From: Aureitalea marina
Lineage (GTDB): Bacteria > Bacteroidota > Bacteroidia > Flavobacteriales > Flavobacteriaceae
Direction: 5' to 3'
Length of the DNA: 64,000 bases
Assembly: GCF_002943755.1 (NCBI RefSeq)
Contig: NZ_MQUB01000001.1
Span: forward strand, 1,352,501-1,416,500
Part shown: piece by piece, positions 25,578 through 34,687 of the stretch
How positions within the stretch are numbered: position 1 is the stretch's first letter
Layout: each line of letters starts with the position of its first letter
Notes under the pieces: model-generated
The model's input: only the letters and a program-made list of their open reading frames with translations
Told to the model about the DNA's origin: nothing
Databases searched by the model: none
Program-made: the position numbers and the translations under genes

Positions 25578-28027
25578 TACGGATCTACATCCATCACTAT
25601 CCTGACCGTGCTGAATTCCTTCAGCCCTTTAAATCTATTCTCTGCCCTGTAAATCGTCTCTTTGATAGCATAGGCAGAAAGATCCCTATCAAATTTGATG
25701 AGTATATGGGTGAGATACTGATTACGGATTCGTCCGATCACTGGCACCTCCGGGCCTAAAATCTCTACCTGGAGTGCGTGCCTGAGCAAAGTCGCGAACC
25801 ATCGTGAGGCTTGTTGCATCTTTTGACGATTTCGATCTTTGAAGGTCAATCTGATCACCCGATAGAACGGAGGATATTTGAATTGTCTCCGTTCTTCGGT
25901 CTCCTGGCTATACATAGCCGGATAGTCGTACTGGGTAACCTGCTGTAAGATGGTGTGATAAGGATTGAAGGCCTGGATCAAAACCAACCCCTGCTCGGAT
26001 TGCCGCCCGGAACGCCCACCTACCTGCACCAAAAGCTGGAAGCAACGTTCGTGAGCTCTGAAATCTGGAAAGCTCAAAAGATTATCCGCATTCATGACCC
26101 CAACCAACTTGACACCTGCAAAATCTAATCCCTTGGCCAACATTTGAGTCCCGACCAAAATATCGATCTCCCGGTCTTCAAACTGGTTGATCAGCCGGCT
26201 ATGAGCTTTTTTACCTCGAGTGGTGTCTTGATCCATCCTCGCCACACGATAATCCGGGAACAACTCCTTGACCTCCGCCTCAACCTGTTGGGTACCCAAC
26301 CCCTTGGCATCCAGGGTCGCCGACCCACAGGCGGGACACTCCACCGGTACGGGCATGGAATAACCACAATAATGACAGCGCAATTGCTGCTGGTACTCGT
26401 GATAACTCAAACTCACATCACAGTTAGGACACTCGGAGACCACTCCGCAGGTGGAACAGGACAATACCGGAGAATACCCCCTTCGATTCTGGAACAAGAT
26501 CACTTGAGAACCAGACTCCAGGCTCTCGCTCATTTGTTCAATAAGACGTTCGCTAAAATGACCGGTCATTCGCTTCTTCCGATAGCCTTCCCGGATATCG
26601 ATCAACTCCATTTGGGGCATCAACATCTTATTGTAGCGATAAGGCATCTTGACCAGTCCGTAATTACCCTTATCAGCCAGATAACTGGACTCCAGCGATG
26701 GTGTTGCCGAACCCATTACCACCCTGGCTCCATGGTGTTGGGCCAAAACTAAGGCAGAGTCTCTGCCATGATATCGCGGTGCCGGATTGTGTTGCTTAAA
26801 AGATGGCTCGTGTTCTTCATCTATAACCACCAATCCTAGGTTCTGAAATGGCAAGAAGATGGCTGATCTCGCACCAATTATAAGACGGGCCTTTTGTTTC
26901 TTCGCCGCCACGTTATGCCAAACCTCTGCCCTTTCCTGCAGATTGTATCTGGAATGATAGACACCGAGAAATTCACCAAAAAAGGCTTGCAGGCGCTGGA
27001 TCAATTGAGTGGTCAAGGCGATCTCTGGCACCAGGTAGAGCACTTGATTTCCCGCCTCCAACTGCCTGGCGATCAGATGAATATACAAGGCTGTTTTTCC
27101 ACTACCCGTTACACCGTGCAATAGAACCGGTAATTCTTGCCCGTGATAATCCTCAATCTCCTCCAGAGCAGTCAACTGATGAGACGAAAGCTGAGGCAGG
27201 TTGGCGACTGAGCCCGGATAAAAATCCAATCGGTCCATCTGTTTTACATATTGCTCCATCAAGCCTTTGTCCAAGAGTGCTTTGATCACCCCCGGGCTGA
27301 CTTCGCTGGCTTTCTGCAAATCCACCTGGCTGATGTCTTCTGTATTTGGATCTGCCGTTAGCAGATACATCTTCATCAGTGCAAGGCGCTGCGCATGTGC
27401 CCGGCTCATTTGCTCCAGTACCTCATTTAAAGCTGATTCCTGATGTAGATCCGCCCGTAGACGTATAAAGGTCTTTAAGCGAGGTTTGTAACGTTCCTGC
27501 ACCTCTTCATGAATCAAAATACAGTCCTTCTCCAACAGCCCTTGCAGGACCTTGACCACAGAATGCCGATCCAGGATGGAGCGTATATCGTTTATATGAA
27601 GGGTTTGTTGATGGCCTAGAGCCTCAACCACCTGGAACTCGTCGTCATCCAGAATTGATTCGTCAATCAGCTCAGTTTCTTTTAAGCGCACCATGGTCTC
27701 ACTTTCCAAAAGAAATAAGGACGGCAATGCTGCCCGCACCACCTCACCCAGCGTACACAGATAATAAGAGGCCATCCACTGCCAGTGTTTCAACTGATGT
27801 GAGTTGATCAGGGGTGCTTCATCAAGGATGTGATCAATAGATTTGGTTGGATAGCCAGGTTCTTGTGCAGTAGCGGACCTGAAGACTATAGCCGTATATA
27901 CCTTGGACCGGCCAAACGGAACAGCCACTCGCATCCCGGGCTTCAGGAAGAGGGCCTCGTCCTTATTGACCGAATAAGTGAAGGCCTGACGGATCGGGAT
28001 AGGAAGGATGACGTCAATGTAGTACAC
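25574..28027 (-). CDS. priA: Primosomal protein N' (PriA helicase)
   Basis: An 817-residue superfamily 2 helicase: Walker A LLHGVTGSGKTALYIHL near residue 310, DEEH box in VVIDEEHEPSFKQ, and eight zinc-binding cysteines (CSTCGVVSECPNCDVSL, then CHYCGYSMPVPVECPACG). The C-terminal helicase motif DILVGTQMLAKGLDF and HERCFQLLVQVGGRSGR also fit. It restarts stalled replication forks by loading DnaB. Length is normal for Bacteroidota. Confidence 0.95.
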   Translation of the reverse strand: MYYIDVILPIPIRQAFTYSVNKDEALFLKPGMRVAVPFGRSKVYTAIVFRSATAQEPGYPTKSIDHILDEAPLINSHQLKHWQWMASYYLCTLGEVVRAALPSLFLLESETMVRLKETELIDESILDDDEFQVVEALGHQQTLHINDIRSILDRHSVVKVLQGLLEKDCILIHEEVQERYKPRLKTFIRLRADLHQESALNEVLEQMSRAHAQRLALMKMYLLTADPNTEDISQVDLQKASEVSPGVIKALLDKGLMEQYVKQMDRLDFYPGSVANLPQLSSHQLTALEEIEDYHGQELPVLLHGVTGSGKTALYIHLIARQLEAGNQVLYLVPEIALTTQLIQRLQAFFGEFLGVYHSRYNLQERAEVWHNVAAKKQKARLIIGARSAIFLPFQNLGLVVIDEEHEPSFKQHNPAPRYHGRDSALVLAQHHGARVVMGSATPSLESSYLADKGNYGLVKMPYRYNKMLMPQMELIDIREGYRKKRMTGHFSERLIEQMSESLESGSQVILFQNRRGYSPVLSCSTCGVVSECPNCDVSLSYHEYQQQLRCHYCGYSMPVPVECPACGSATLDAKGLGTQQVEAEVKELFPDYRVARMDQDTTRGKKAHSRLINQFEDREIDILVGTQMLAKGLDFAGVKLVGVMNADNLLSFPDFRAHERCFQLLVQVGGRSGRQSEQGLVLIQAFNPYHTILQQVTQYDYPAMYSQETEERRQFKYPPFYRVIRLTFKDRNRQKMQQASRWFATLLRHALQVEILGPEVPVIGRIRNQYLTHILIKFDRDLSAYAIKETIYRAENRFKGLKEFSTVRIVMDVDPY

Positions 28028-28037
28028 TGTGCTAAAT

Positions 28038-28069
28038 TAAAAAAGGCTGTCTGAGAAACAGACAGCCCT
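28038..28069 (-). terminator. Terminator between DUF2147 and priA
   Basis: A perfect 9-bp stem GGCTGTCTG/CAGACAGCC with loop of five (28045-28067). On the minus strand it is followed by TTTTTTAATT, so it ends the transcript coming from the DUF2147 gene. Confidence 0.8.
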
Positions 28070-28090
28070 TGATGTAGTTTATAAACAAAA

Positions 28091-28516
28091 TTACTTGACC
28101 CGATGCCAGTATTGCGTTCGTCCTAATGCGGAGAATCCAATATAACCCCTGACTTTTAGGCGATCCGTATCTTCTAGCGCGATATAGCACTTATACAGCT
28201 TGCCGCTTTCAGGGTCCAGTATCTTCCCTCCATTGTATTCATCGCCATCGGCTTCTAGCCCCTTGATGATAACTAAACCGACAACAGGTTGATCCTTATC
28301 TGCCCCAGAACACTGCTCGCAGACAGCTTCTGCTTTGCTCGGATCAAGCAGCTGGACGATCTTTCCGTAAACCAGCCCTTCATCCTCATATATTTCAACG
28401 ATAGAGCGGGCCTCCCCCGAATTATCGTCGATGGTCTTCCATTGCCCGACCACCTCCTGAGACCAGCTAGTCGCGTAGAGAAGGACAGACAAACTCAGTA
28501 AAACGATCTTTTTCAT
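28091..28516 (-). CDS. DUF2147 domain protein, exported
   Basis: A 141-residue protein: signal peptide (MKKIVLLSLSVLLYATSWSQ), then VVGQWKTIDDNSGEARSIVE, IYEDEGLVYGKIVQLLDP and the CEQCSGADKDQPVVGLVIIK segment, closing with LKVRGYIGFSALGRTQYWHR. These are the blocks of DUF2147, a lipocalin-like periplasmic family of unknown function. It follows the chalcone-isomerase-like gene by 10 bases on the same strand. Confidence 0.88.
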   Translation of the reverse strand: MKKIVLLSLSVLLYATSWSQEVVGQWKTIDDNSGEARSIVEIYEDEGLVYGKIVQLLDPSKAEAVCEQCSGADKDQPVVGLVIIKGLEADGDEYNGGKILDPESGKLYKCYIALEDTDRLKVRGYIGFSALGRTQYWHRVK

Positions 28517-28526
28517 AGCAATTGAA

Positions 28527-29093
28527 TTAATCTTTACCGAGCATTCCTTTCTTCAATTTCTTGTCTGCCGGGTCATCTCCTAACCAGATTCCAAACAAGG
28601 CTTTTTTAAAGTTCATACCGGCAATTACACCCAACTCCTTGCCATCCTTATAAGCTACAACACCTTTTCCTGTCTGGTAAGTGATGTCGAAGACGTTGTT
28701 CTCCACGATCTCATCGCTGAAGAAACTGATGAATTCCTTGATCTCGGTATCTAAGGAAGAAGTGTTTCCATTCATGGACGCATTGAAGCCATCATTTACC
28801 GCTTCCTGCATGGCTTCACTAGAAACAAAACCTGAAGTGATATGCAGTTTGATTGCCATGTTCTGGTCTGCGTTAATGATGTCTTCGGCCTTTGATGAAG
28901 GACTAGCCAGGTATAGCCCCCCTGAATAAAGCTTGAGAACCATGGCTTTCTTCCGAATACCTGCCCCATTCAGGGCTAGTTCCTGCCCTCCAAAATTGAC
29001 ACTATTGGGCAAGGTAACACTTCCAACTTCGGTCTGGGCCGTTAGGGGAAGAGAGGCAGAGATCATGAATAAAAGAATTAATAATTTTTTCAT
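28527..29093 (-). CDS. Chalcone-isomerase-like exported protein
   Basis: The protein has 188 residues with signal peptide (to TAQ near residue 20). VGSVTLPNSVNFGGQELALN, GAGIRKKAMVLKLYSGGLYL, and the end FKKALFGIWLGDDPADKKLK match the bacterial chalcone isomerase-like family. In bacteria these are thought to bind fatty acids or other lipids rather than make flavonoids. Probably co-transcribed with DUF2147. Confidence 0.85.
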   Translation of the reverse strand: MKKLLILLFMISASLPLTAQTEVGSVTLPNSVNFGGQELALNGAGIRKKAMVLKLYSGGLYLASPSSKAEDIINADQNMAIKLHITSGFVSSEAMQEAVNDGFNASMNGNTSSLDTEIKEFISFFSDEIVENNVFDITYQTGKGVVAYKDGKELGVIAGMNFKKALFGIWLGDDPADKKLKKGMLGKD

Positions 29094-29123
29094 AACGGTT
29101 TGAATTAGTTTAAATTACGTGGA

Positions 29124-30047
29124 TTATGTTAAGTTTCGCTTTAATTTCCTAAGAACTGCATTCAGCTCGAAACCGAGCAAAAGCAGATTGGAATTGATCC
29201 AAATATATAACAACATGATTAAAAGTGCACCTATAGAACCATACAACTCATTGTATCGCGAAAAATTGTTGATATACACCCCAAAAAGGTAAGTTGTTAA
29301 GAGGATCAATAGGGTGGTTGTTAGCGCTCCGACTGAAAAAAAGGAGGACTTGACTCCCGTCCTTACTCCGAAATAGTACAATGTTGCAACGATCACATAG
29401 ATCACGACAACAAAAATGAAATACTGCAGTATACCGATCCATCTGAGCTCGTCGGCTGCAGTTGCATCCCCTTTCAACCGATTGATCAAGTATTCCCCAA
29501 AGATCTCAATTCCCACCGTAAAGAGCAATAACAGTGCCAGCATAATAGCAACCCCAAGGGAAATAAAAAACTGCCTGAAAAACCCTCGGTTGATCTCCAC
29601 GTGATAGGAATACTCGAAGGCACTGAAGATATTGTACACTCCGTTTGCAGCCAGGATCATGGTCAGCGCAAATGTAACAGACAATAACTCGCTGCGGGGG
29701 TTGAGGGCGATGTCTTCAATGACCGGAAGAAAGAACTCCTGGGTCTGAGGAGGCAGTACAGTCTCCAGCAGATCCAGAAACTTCTGCTGAAAATTATCGA
29801 TAATGCGGATGTAGGGAATCAGGTTGAGTATGAAAAGTAAGAACGGAAAGAGCGCCATAAAGAAACTGTAGGCAATTCCACTCGCACGGAACGAAAAGGT
29901 CCCTTCAACTATACCGACCACATAGGTCTCTATCAGATCATAGATGGAATAATCACCATAACCGGGTAATTTAACCCGTTTCAAACCTTTGACTATCCAT
30001 CTAAGAATGGGGATTCGATCCAGAAAAGATTCGATCTTCTGGCTCAT
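29124..30047 (-). CDS. YihY/virulence factor BrkB family membrane protein
   Basis: The protein has 307 residues from ATG 30047 with about six membrane helices. GTFSFRASGIAYSFFMALFP, the ILAANGVYNIFSAFEYSYHV region and GSIGALLIMLLYIWINSNLL are typical of the YihY/BrkB family, inner-membrane proteins without a settled function (sometimes mislabelled RNase BN). The frame runs upstream to 30182 inside nadC; the ATGA overlap with the nadC stop (30047-30044) marks the real start. Confidence 0.9.
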   Translation of the reverse strand: MSQKIESFLDRIPILRWIVKGLKRVKLPGYGDYSIYDLIETYVVGIVEGTFSFRASGIAYSFFMALFPFLLFILNLIPYIRIIDNFQQKFLDLLETVLPPQTQEFFLPVIEDIALNPRSELLSVTFALTMILAANGVYNIFSAFEYSYHVEINRGFFRQFFISLGVAIMLALLLLFTVGIEIFGEYLINRLKGDATAADELRWIGILQYFIFVVVIYVIVATLYYFGVRTGVKSSFFSVGALTTTLLILLTTYLFGVYINNFSRYNELYGSIGALLIMLLYIWINSNLLLLGFELNAVLRKLKRNLT

Positions 30048-30904
30048 TCCATGGCCTTTAAACTGAGATCCATATTGTAAACCGAATGAGTCAGAGCCCC
30101 ACTGGAAATATAGTCTACGCCACATTCGGCATAAGCTCGTGCAGTTTGAAGGGTGATTCCACCACTGGATTCCGTCTGACAATGATCACCGATAAGGGCT
30201 ACGGCTTCTCTGGTCTGTTGGAAATCAAAGTTGTCAATGAGTATGCGGTGAACCCCTTGATGTTTTAGTATCTCCCTGATCTCTTCCATATTCCTCGCTT
30301 CGACGATAATCTTGAGATTCATCTTCTGGTCTTTCAGGTACTGCCTCGTCTTTTCGATGGCCGGACCCACCCCTCCGCAAAAATCGATATGGTTGTCCTT
30401 CAGCATGATCATATCGTAAAGGGCAAACCGATGATTAACCCCACCTCCTATCTTGACTGCCCATTTTTCCAATGCCCGGAATCCTGGTGTTGTTTTCCGC
30501 GTATCCAGGATCTGGGTACCCGTTCCTTCCAACAGATCTACATACTTCCTGGTCTTGGTAGCGATGGCACTCATGCGCTGCATGGCATTGAGAACCAGAC
30601 GTTCAGCTTTTAATATCGATTGAGAAAGACCAGAAACATAAAACACCTCATCTCCAAATTTGACGGCTTCACCATCCTGGATTTTAATATCCATTTTTAG
30701 CCAGGGATCTACATAATCAAAGACCTGTCGGGCAAACTCGACTCCGGCGATGATTCCCTCGTCCTTGACCAATAAACGGGCTTTGCCTTTGGCTTCCTCA
30801 GGTATACAGGCCAGGGAAGAATGATCCCCTCCTCCCACATCTTCTCGGATGGCGTTGGCGATGATCAGGTCTATCTCTTCCCTAAATTGTTTCTTGGAGA
30901 TCAT
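30044..30904 (-). CDS. nadC: Nicotinate-nucleotide pyrophosphorylase (carboxylating)
   Basis: A 286-residue type II phosphoribosyltransferase: IREDVGGGDHSSLACIPEE, AERLVLNAMQRMSAIATKTR, ILDTRKTTPGFRALEKWAVK and GGGVNHRFALYDMIMLKDNH. It converts quinolinate and PRPP to nicotinate mononucleotide in NAD synthesis. Ends coupled to the YihY gene by ATGA. nadA and nadB are not in the window. Confidence 0.95.
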   Translation of the reverse strand: MISKKQFREEIDLIIANAIREDVGGGDHSSLACIPEEAKGKARLLVKDEGIIAGVEFARQVFDYVDPWLKMDIKIQDGEAVKFGDEVFYVSGLSQSILKAERLVLNAMQRMSAIATKTRKYVDLLEGTGTQILDTRKTTPGFRALEKWAVKIGGGVNHRFALYDMIMLKDNHIDFCGGVGPAIEKTRQYLKDQKMNLKIIVEARNMEEIREILKHQGVHRILIDNFDFQQTREAVALIGDHCQTESSGGITLQTARAYAECGVDYISSGALTHSVYNMDLSLKAME

Positions 30905-31007
30905 TTGGAAATGTAATTTCGGCTAATTTAGCGGAAATTCGAAACTCCTCCGATGGAGTTGTTGAGTTTATATCGAGTACGTCCACCAAGCAAGACCCAA
31001 ACAACAG

Positions 31008-31481
31008 TTGAAGATTTCTTTGATCGCCATAGGTAAAACGGATAAATCCGAACTAAACACACTGATCGACCAGTATCGGAACCGTTTGAAGCATTATGTG
31101 AATTTTGAACTACTTGTGATACCTGACATCAAGAACGTAAAGAATTTGTCCCGGGCTCAGCAAAAACAACAAGAGGGTCAACTCATATTAGGACAATTGA
31201 AGTCCGGTGATCGGGTTATCCTTTTAGATGAGAAAGGAAAACAGCTGGATTCTGTTGGTTTTAGTCAATTTCTGCAAAAACAAATGAACAGCGGTATTAA
31301 GCGTCTGGTCTTTGTGATTGGAGGCCCCTACGGTTATAGTGAAGATGTTTACCAAGCCGCTCATTCTAAGTTATCCTTGTCTGCCATGACCTTTTCCCAT
31401 CAAATGGTCCGATTGTTCTTTACCGAGCAATTATATCGTGCATTCACTATCTTGAAGAACGAACCCTATCATCACCGTTAA
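31008..31481 (+). CDS. rlmH: 23S rRNA pseudouridine1915 N3-methyltransferase
   Basis: A 157-residue SPOUT protein from a TTG start (MKISLIAIGKTDKSEL). LDEKGKQLDSVGFSQFLQ, VFVIGGPYGYSEDVY and the C-terminal knot LSAMTFSHQMVRLFFTEQLY with YRAFTILKNEPYHH are diagnostic of RlmH, which methylates helix 69 of 23S rRNA. Length matches the family. The next gene begins two bases after its stop. Confidence 0.95.
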   Translation: MKISLIAIGKTDKSELNTLIDQYRNRLKHYVNFELLVIPDIKNVKNLSRAQQKQQEGQLILGQLKSGDRVILLDEKGKQLDSVGFSQFLQKQMNSGIKRLVFVIGGPYGYSEDVYQAAHSKLSLSAMTFSHQMVRLFFTEQLYRAFTILKNEPYHHR

Positions 31482-31483
31482 CC

Positions 31484-32590
31484 ATGAAAAAGAACCTACT
31501 TCTATTAATGCTAATTATCGGGTCTCAAACTATCACATTTGGTCAATCAAAGGAGGAGAAACCTTTGCAGGTGGCCATTATCGGCTTGACCCACACTCAT
31601 GTACACTGGATCCTTGGAAGAGAAGATTTGGGTGACATTGAGATCGTGGGAATAGTAGAGCCAAACACTGATCTGGCGGGGCGTTATATGACCCAATACA
31701 GCATGCCTATGGAGATGATCTACCGGGACATGGAAGCTTTGATGGAGGCGCAATCGCCCGAGGCCGTCTTTGCATTTGGAAGCATCTTTGATCATTTGAG
31801 TGTAGTGGAGTTCTTTGCCCCAAGAGGGATACACGTTATGGTAGAAAAGCCTTTGGCCGTAAGTATGGCGCATGCCCGCAGAATAGTGGAACTGGCAGAA
31901 AAGCACCAGATTCAAGTTTTTACCAATTATGAAACCACCTGGTACCCGACCAATCACAAAGCCAAGGAACTGCTGGACAACGAACAACTTGGTACACTGC
32001 GAAAGGTGGTGGTGCATGATGGGCATCAGGGCCCAGTGGAGATTGGAGTGAACCAGGAATTCCTAGACTGGCTTACCGATCCTATCCTAAATGGAGGGGG
32101 AGCTGTTACTGATTTTGGGTGTTATGGAGCCAATCTTTTGACATGGCTGGTGGACGGCAAGAAACCTTCTACCGTTTGGGCCATGACCCAAACCAACAAA
32201 CCGGACATCTATCCGAAAGTCGATGACGAAGCTACGATCGTCTTGGGATACGATGGCATGCAAGGAGTAATACAGGCTTCCTGGAACTGGACCTTTTCCC
32301 GCAAGGATATGGAGGTTTATGGAACGGAAGGTTATGTGATAGCCGACAACCGAAATGATCTGCGCACACGTTTACAGGAGAATCTGCCAGCTTCCAAAGA
32401 AACCTTAGCAGAATTGGTCTATCCATACAATGATCCGTTTGCTCTTTTCGCCGCACAGATCAAAGGGGATGTGACCCCAGTTCCATATGAACTTTCGTCC
32501 TTGGAGAATAATATGATCGTGGTAGAAATACTGGATGCCGCCAAGGAGAGTGCGGCGAGCGGCACAGCAGTCACTTTGGATCCCGAATAA
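31484..32590 (+). CDS. Exported Gfo/Idh/MocA-family oxidoreductase
   Basis: The protein has 368 residues with a signal peptide (to FGQ near residue 21), then a Rossmann domain starting VAIIGLTHTHVHWILGRED and the catalytic-type HVMVEKPLAVSMAHARRIVE. The usual GxGxxG is GLTHTHV here, a variant seen in some members. The C-terminal domain includes NGGGAVTDFGCYGANLLTWL. Such periplasmic members often act in sugar or glycan breakdown with tightly bound NAD(P); substrate unknown. It follows rlmH by two bases. Confidence 0.85.
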   Translation: MKKNLLLLMLIIGSQTITFGQSKEEKPLQVAIIGLTHTHVHWILGREDLGDIEIVGIVEPNTDLAGRYMTQYSMPMEMIYRDMEALMEAQSPEAVFAFGSIFDHLSVVEFFAPRGIHVMVEKPLAVSMAHARRIVELAEKHQIQVFTNYETTWYPTNHKAKELLDNEQLGTLRKVVVHDGHQGPVEIGVNQEFLDWLTDPILNGGGAVTDFGCYGANLLTWLVDGKKPSTVWAMTQTNKPDIYPKVDDEATIVLGYDGMQGVIQASWNWTFSRKDMEVYGTEGYVIADNRNDLRTRLQENLPASKETLAELVYPYNDPFALFAAQIKGDVTPVPYELSSLENNMIVVEILDAAKESAASGTAVTLDPE

Positions 32591-32596
32591 GCTTGC

Positions 32597-34249
32597 TTAG
32601 CGAACCATCAGCTTGATGGTCTTAACTGTTCGGCCGTCGTTCACCTCTAGTAAATACATACCAGAGTTCAGTCCATGTGGAATCCTGACCATTCCGGGAT
32701 TTGCCAAAATGGTCTTATTCATCAGTAGTTTTCCACTTAAATCCAAAATTCGAATATTCACATTTGGACCGGCCACCTGTCCCAACTGGAGTTCGATTGG
32801 ACCCCTGATCGGATTTTGAGCCAGGACAATCTTAGGAACTTTTAGATCTGCCTGTCCTAAGGTGGTCTCGAGGATCTCCTCTAAGGCGAAGGCCGCGCTT
32901 TCCTCAGTAACCGTAACGTGATCCTCATTGGAATCCGGAATGTAGAAATTGACAAATGGTGAATTGTGAATCCCTCCAATATCCGGGCTGGCATACCAAT
33001 TGGGCTCGTTCTCAATGGCCAAAGCACTGATGGTAGGAATAAAGCAGAATAAATCCTGATCCAAGGCTTCAATGAAATCGATAATAACCTGGTTTCCCTG
33101 TCCATCGCCCAAGGCACTTGAAATCATAGAAGTACCTCCCGGAGCCGCATCGACCCCATCCGTTTCGCTTGAGGATTCGGAATCGGCCGAAAAATCGATT
33201 AAAGGAACCCCGATCAAAAACCCTTCGAAGAAGGTGACCTCATTAGTTTGGGATGCTGGAGGCGTAAATCGTAAAGTTACGTCTGCTGTTATTGAGCCCC
33301 CCAGGTCTAATTCAGTGCTCACCACCTGCATTCCTGATGTCCCGGTAGAAGTTCCGTTGCCGCTTCCATTGATCATAGCTACGTTTCGGACATTCTGGGG
33401 GAATCCCAAGGCGTCCAGCTCAGATTGGAAGGCATCGCGGAAATCCGGGGCACCTCCAGGTAAAAGCTTGTCCGGGTCCTGATCCGTGTCCGAGCCATCG
33501 GCCAGATGACCCAGGTAATGATCCACCAACATCTCCTTAGCGGCCGCGGAATTCAGCACATTCTCGACTACAGCAACAGCCGTTTCGTCTCCAAATTCAC
33601 GGGCCAGGAAATTGATCAAGTATTGTAAACTAACTGGGATATTGGCGCCGCGGTGAGGAGAATCGAAACTGATGAACAACCTGGTCTGATGCTCCATATC
33701 ATTCTGCTCCATGTAGGACAGGGCGTACTGTGCGATCAAGCCTCCCATACTTGGCCCCAGGACAACCAACTCCTCGTCTCCTTCTTTTTGCTGGTTCAGA
33801 AATTCGATCAACTCGATCAGGACAAAGGCATTGCGCTGAATAAAATCGGCTCCTCCATCGATCTGAACTCCCCCTGTACTGTAGACTGGAGCATTCAGTA
33901 TCACAATATCATACCCTTCTTCCCTGACTACATCAGCAAGGTTTTCTCCACCAAACTCCAGGCGGTTGTACAAACCTGTAATATCCCTCGAATCTCCAGG
34001 ATCAAATCCGTCTAGCACAATAATTGGGTTATCTAGGATGCCGTCTACCACGTCCAAGAAAATCTCGTATTCCCCTTGCCCAAAAAAGGCCTCCTCTTCG
34101 TCATATCCCTGGAAGGGTATACTCGCAGTTATCGAAGTGCTCCCACCTCGGTTCACGATTGATCTCTCACTTGATTTGGGAATGAAATAACTCTGGGCAG
34201 AGAGCGATGATACAAAGATTATAAACAGGAAGAGGGTCAAATTCTTCAT
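32597..34249 (-). CDS. T9SS-sorted lipase-like alpha/beta hydrolase
   Basis: A 550-residue secreted protein: signal peptide (to SLSAQ, residue 19), an alpha/beta hydrolase region with the nucleophile elbow VVLGPSMGGLIAQYALS (Ser in GPSMGG, near residue 168) and RLFISFDSPHRGANIPVSLQ, characteristic of lipases and PGAP1-like esterases. The C-terminus is a T9SS type A sorting domain (NVNIRILDLSGKLLMNKTIL, GMYLLEVNDGRTVKTIKLMV). It is likely delivered to the cell surface; the substrate is unknown. Confidence 0.82.
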   Translation of the reverse strand: MKNLTLFLFIIFVSSLSAQSYFIPKSSERSIVNRGGSTSITASIPFQGYDEEEAFFGQGEYEIFLDVVDGILDNPIIVLDGFDPGDSRDITGLYNRLEFGGENLADVVREEGYDIVILNAPVYSTGGVQIDGGADFIQRNAFVLIELIEFLNQQKEGDEELVVLGPSMGGLIAQYALSYMEQNDMEHQTRLFISFDSPHRGANIPVSLQYLINFLAREFGDETAVAVVENVLNSAAAKEMLVDHYLGHLADGSDTDQDPDKLLPGGAPDFRDAFQSELDALGFPQNVRNVAMINGSGNGTSTGTSGMQVVSTELDLGGSITADVTLRFTPPASQTNEVTFFEGFLIGVPLIDFSADSESSSETDGVDAAPGGTSMISSALGDGQGNQVIIDFIEALDQDLFCFIPTISALAIENEPNWYASPDIGGIHNSPFVNFYIPDSNEDHVTVTEESAAFALEEILETTLGQADLKVPKIVLAQNPIRGPIELQLGQVAGPNVNIRILDLSGKLLMNKTILANPGMVRIPHGLNSGMYLLEVNDGRTVKTIKLMVR

Positions 34250-34324
34250 TGTAGATTGGATTATTTAGTTGAAAATGAATTGTCCTTCAAGATCGAAAAA
34301 AAGCGAGGCAATCAAAAGAACTGA

Positions 34325-34687
34325 TCAAGATTTCCGCTTACAGGCCTTCGCAAAGGGGTTGAATACCAGGCAGGCATCCAGCCAATAGGTCAGGTCTTTT
34401 TCCGAATCATATCTATCCGGAAGCACGAATACAAAGCCTTTTAACGGCCGGCCTGTAAAATCCATAGGCATACATCCCGGTCTTTGCAAGGCTTTTGAGT
34501 AGGCCTCATCACCGATTCGTGCCATGAGCAGATCGGTCTCTTTCTTCTTATTGTTCATCAGGCCACAGCACATCTTGTCCTCCACCATAAAGCAAAGTCA
34601 ACCGAACATTTTTTTTTCGTAAAAATTGGTCTGTTTTTCCTGGAAATAGCGGCGAATGCGTTCCGCCATGTATTGGTCAAAGGCCAT
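34325..34687 (-). pseudogene. TfoX N-terminal domain protein with in-frame TGA
   Basis: The TfoX/Sxy N-terminal fold is read as MAFDQYMAERIRRYFQEK..., then KKMFG-stop-LCFMVEDKMCCG. The conserved pattern at this spot is GGLCF, so the TGA at 34598-34600 stands where a Gly codon (GGA) is expected: a one-base change. From ATG 34687 the protein would be 120 residues; the longest open part begins at 34588 and lacks the first helix and strand. The start overlaps the preceding stop as TGATG, which supports ATG 34687 as the original start. Function of such single-domain proteins is not settled. Confidence 0.72.

Noticed and set aside
26144-26752. 202-codon plus-strand frame inside priA
   Set aside because: Antisense shadow; priA is intact with all motifs.
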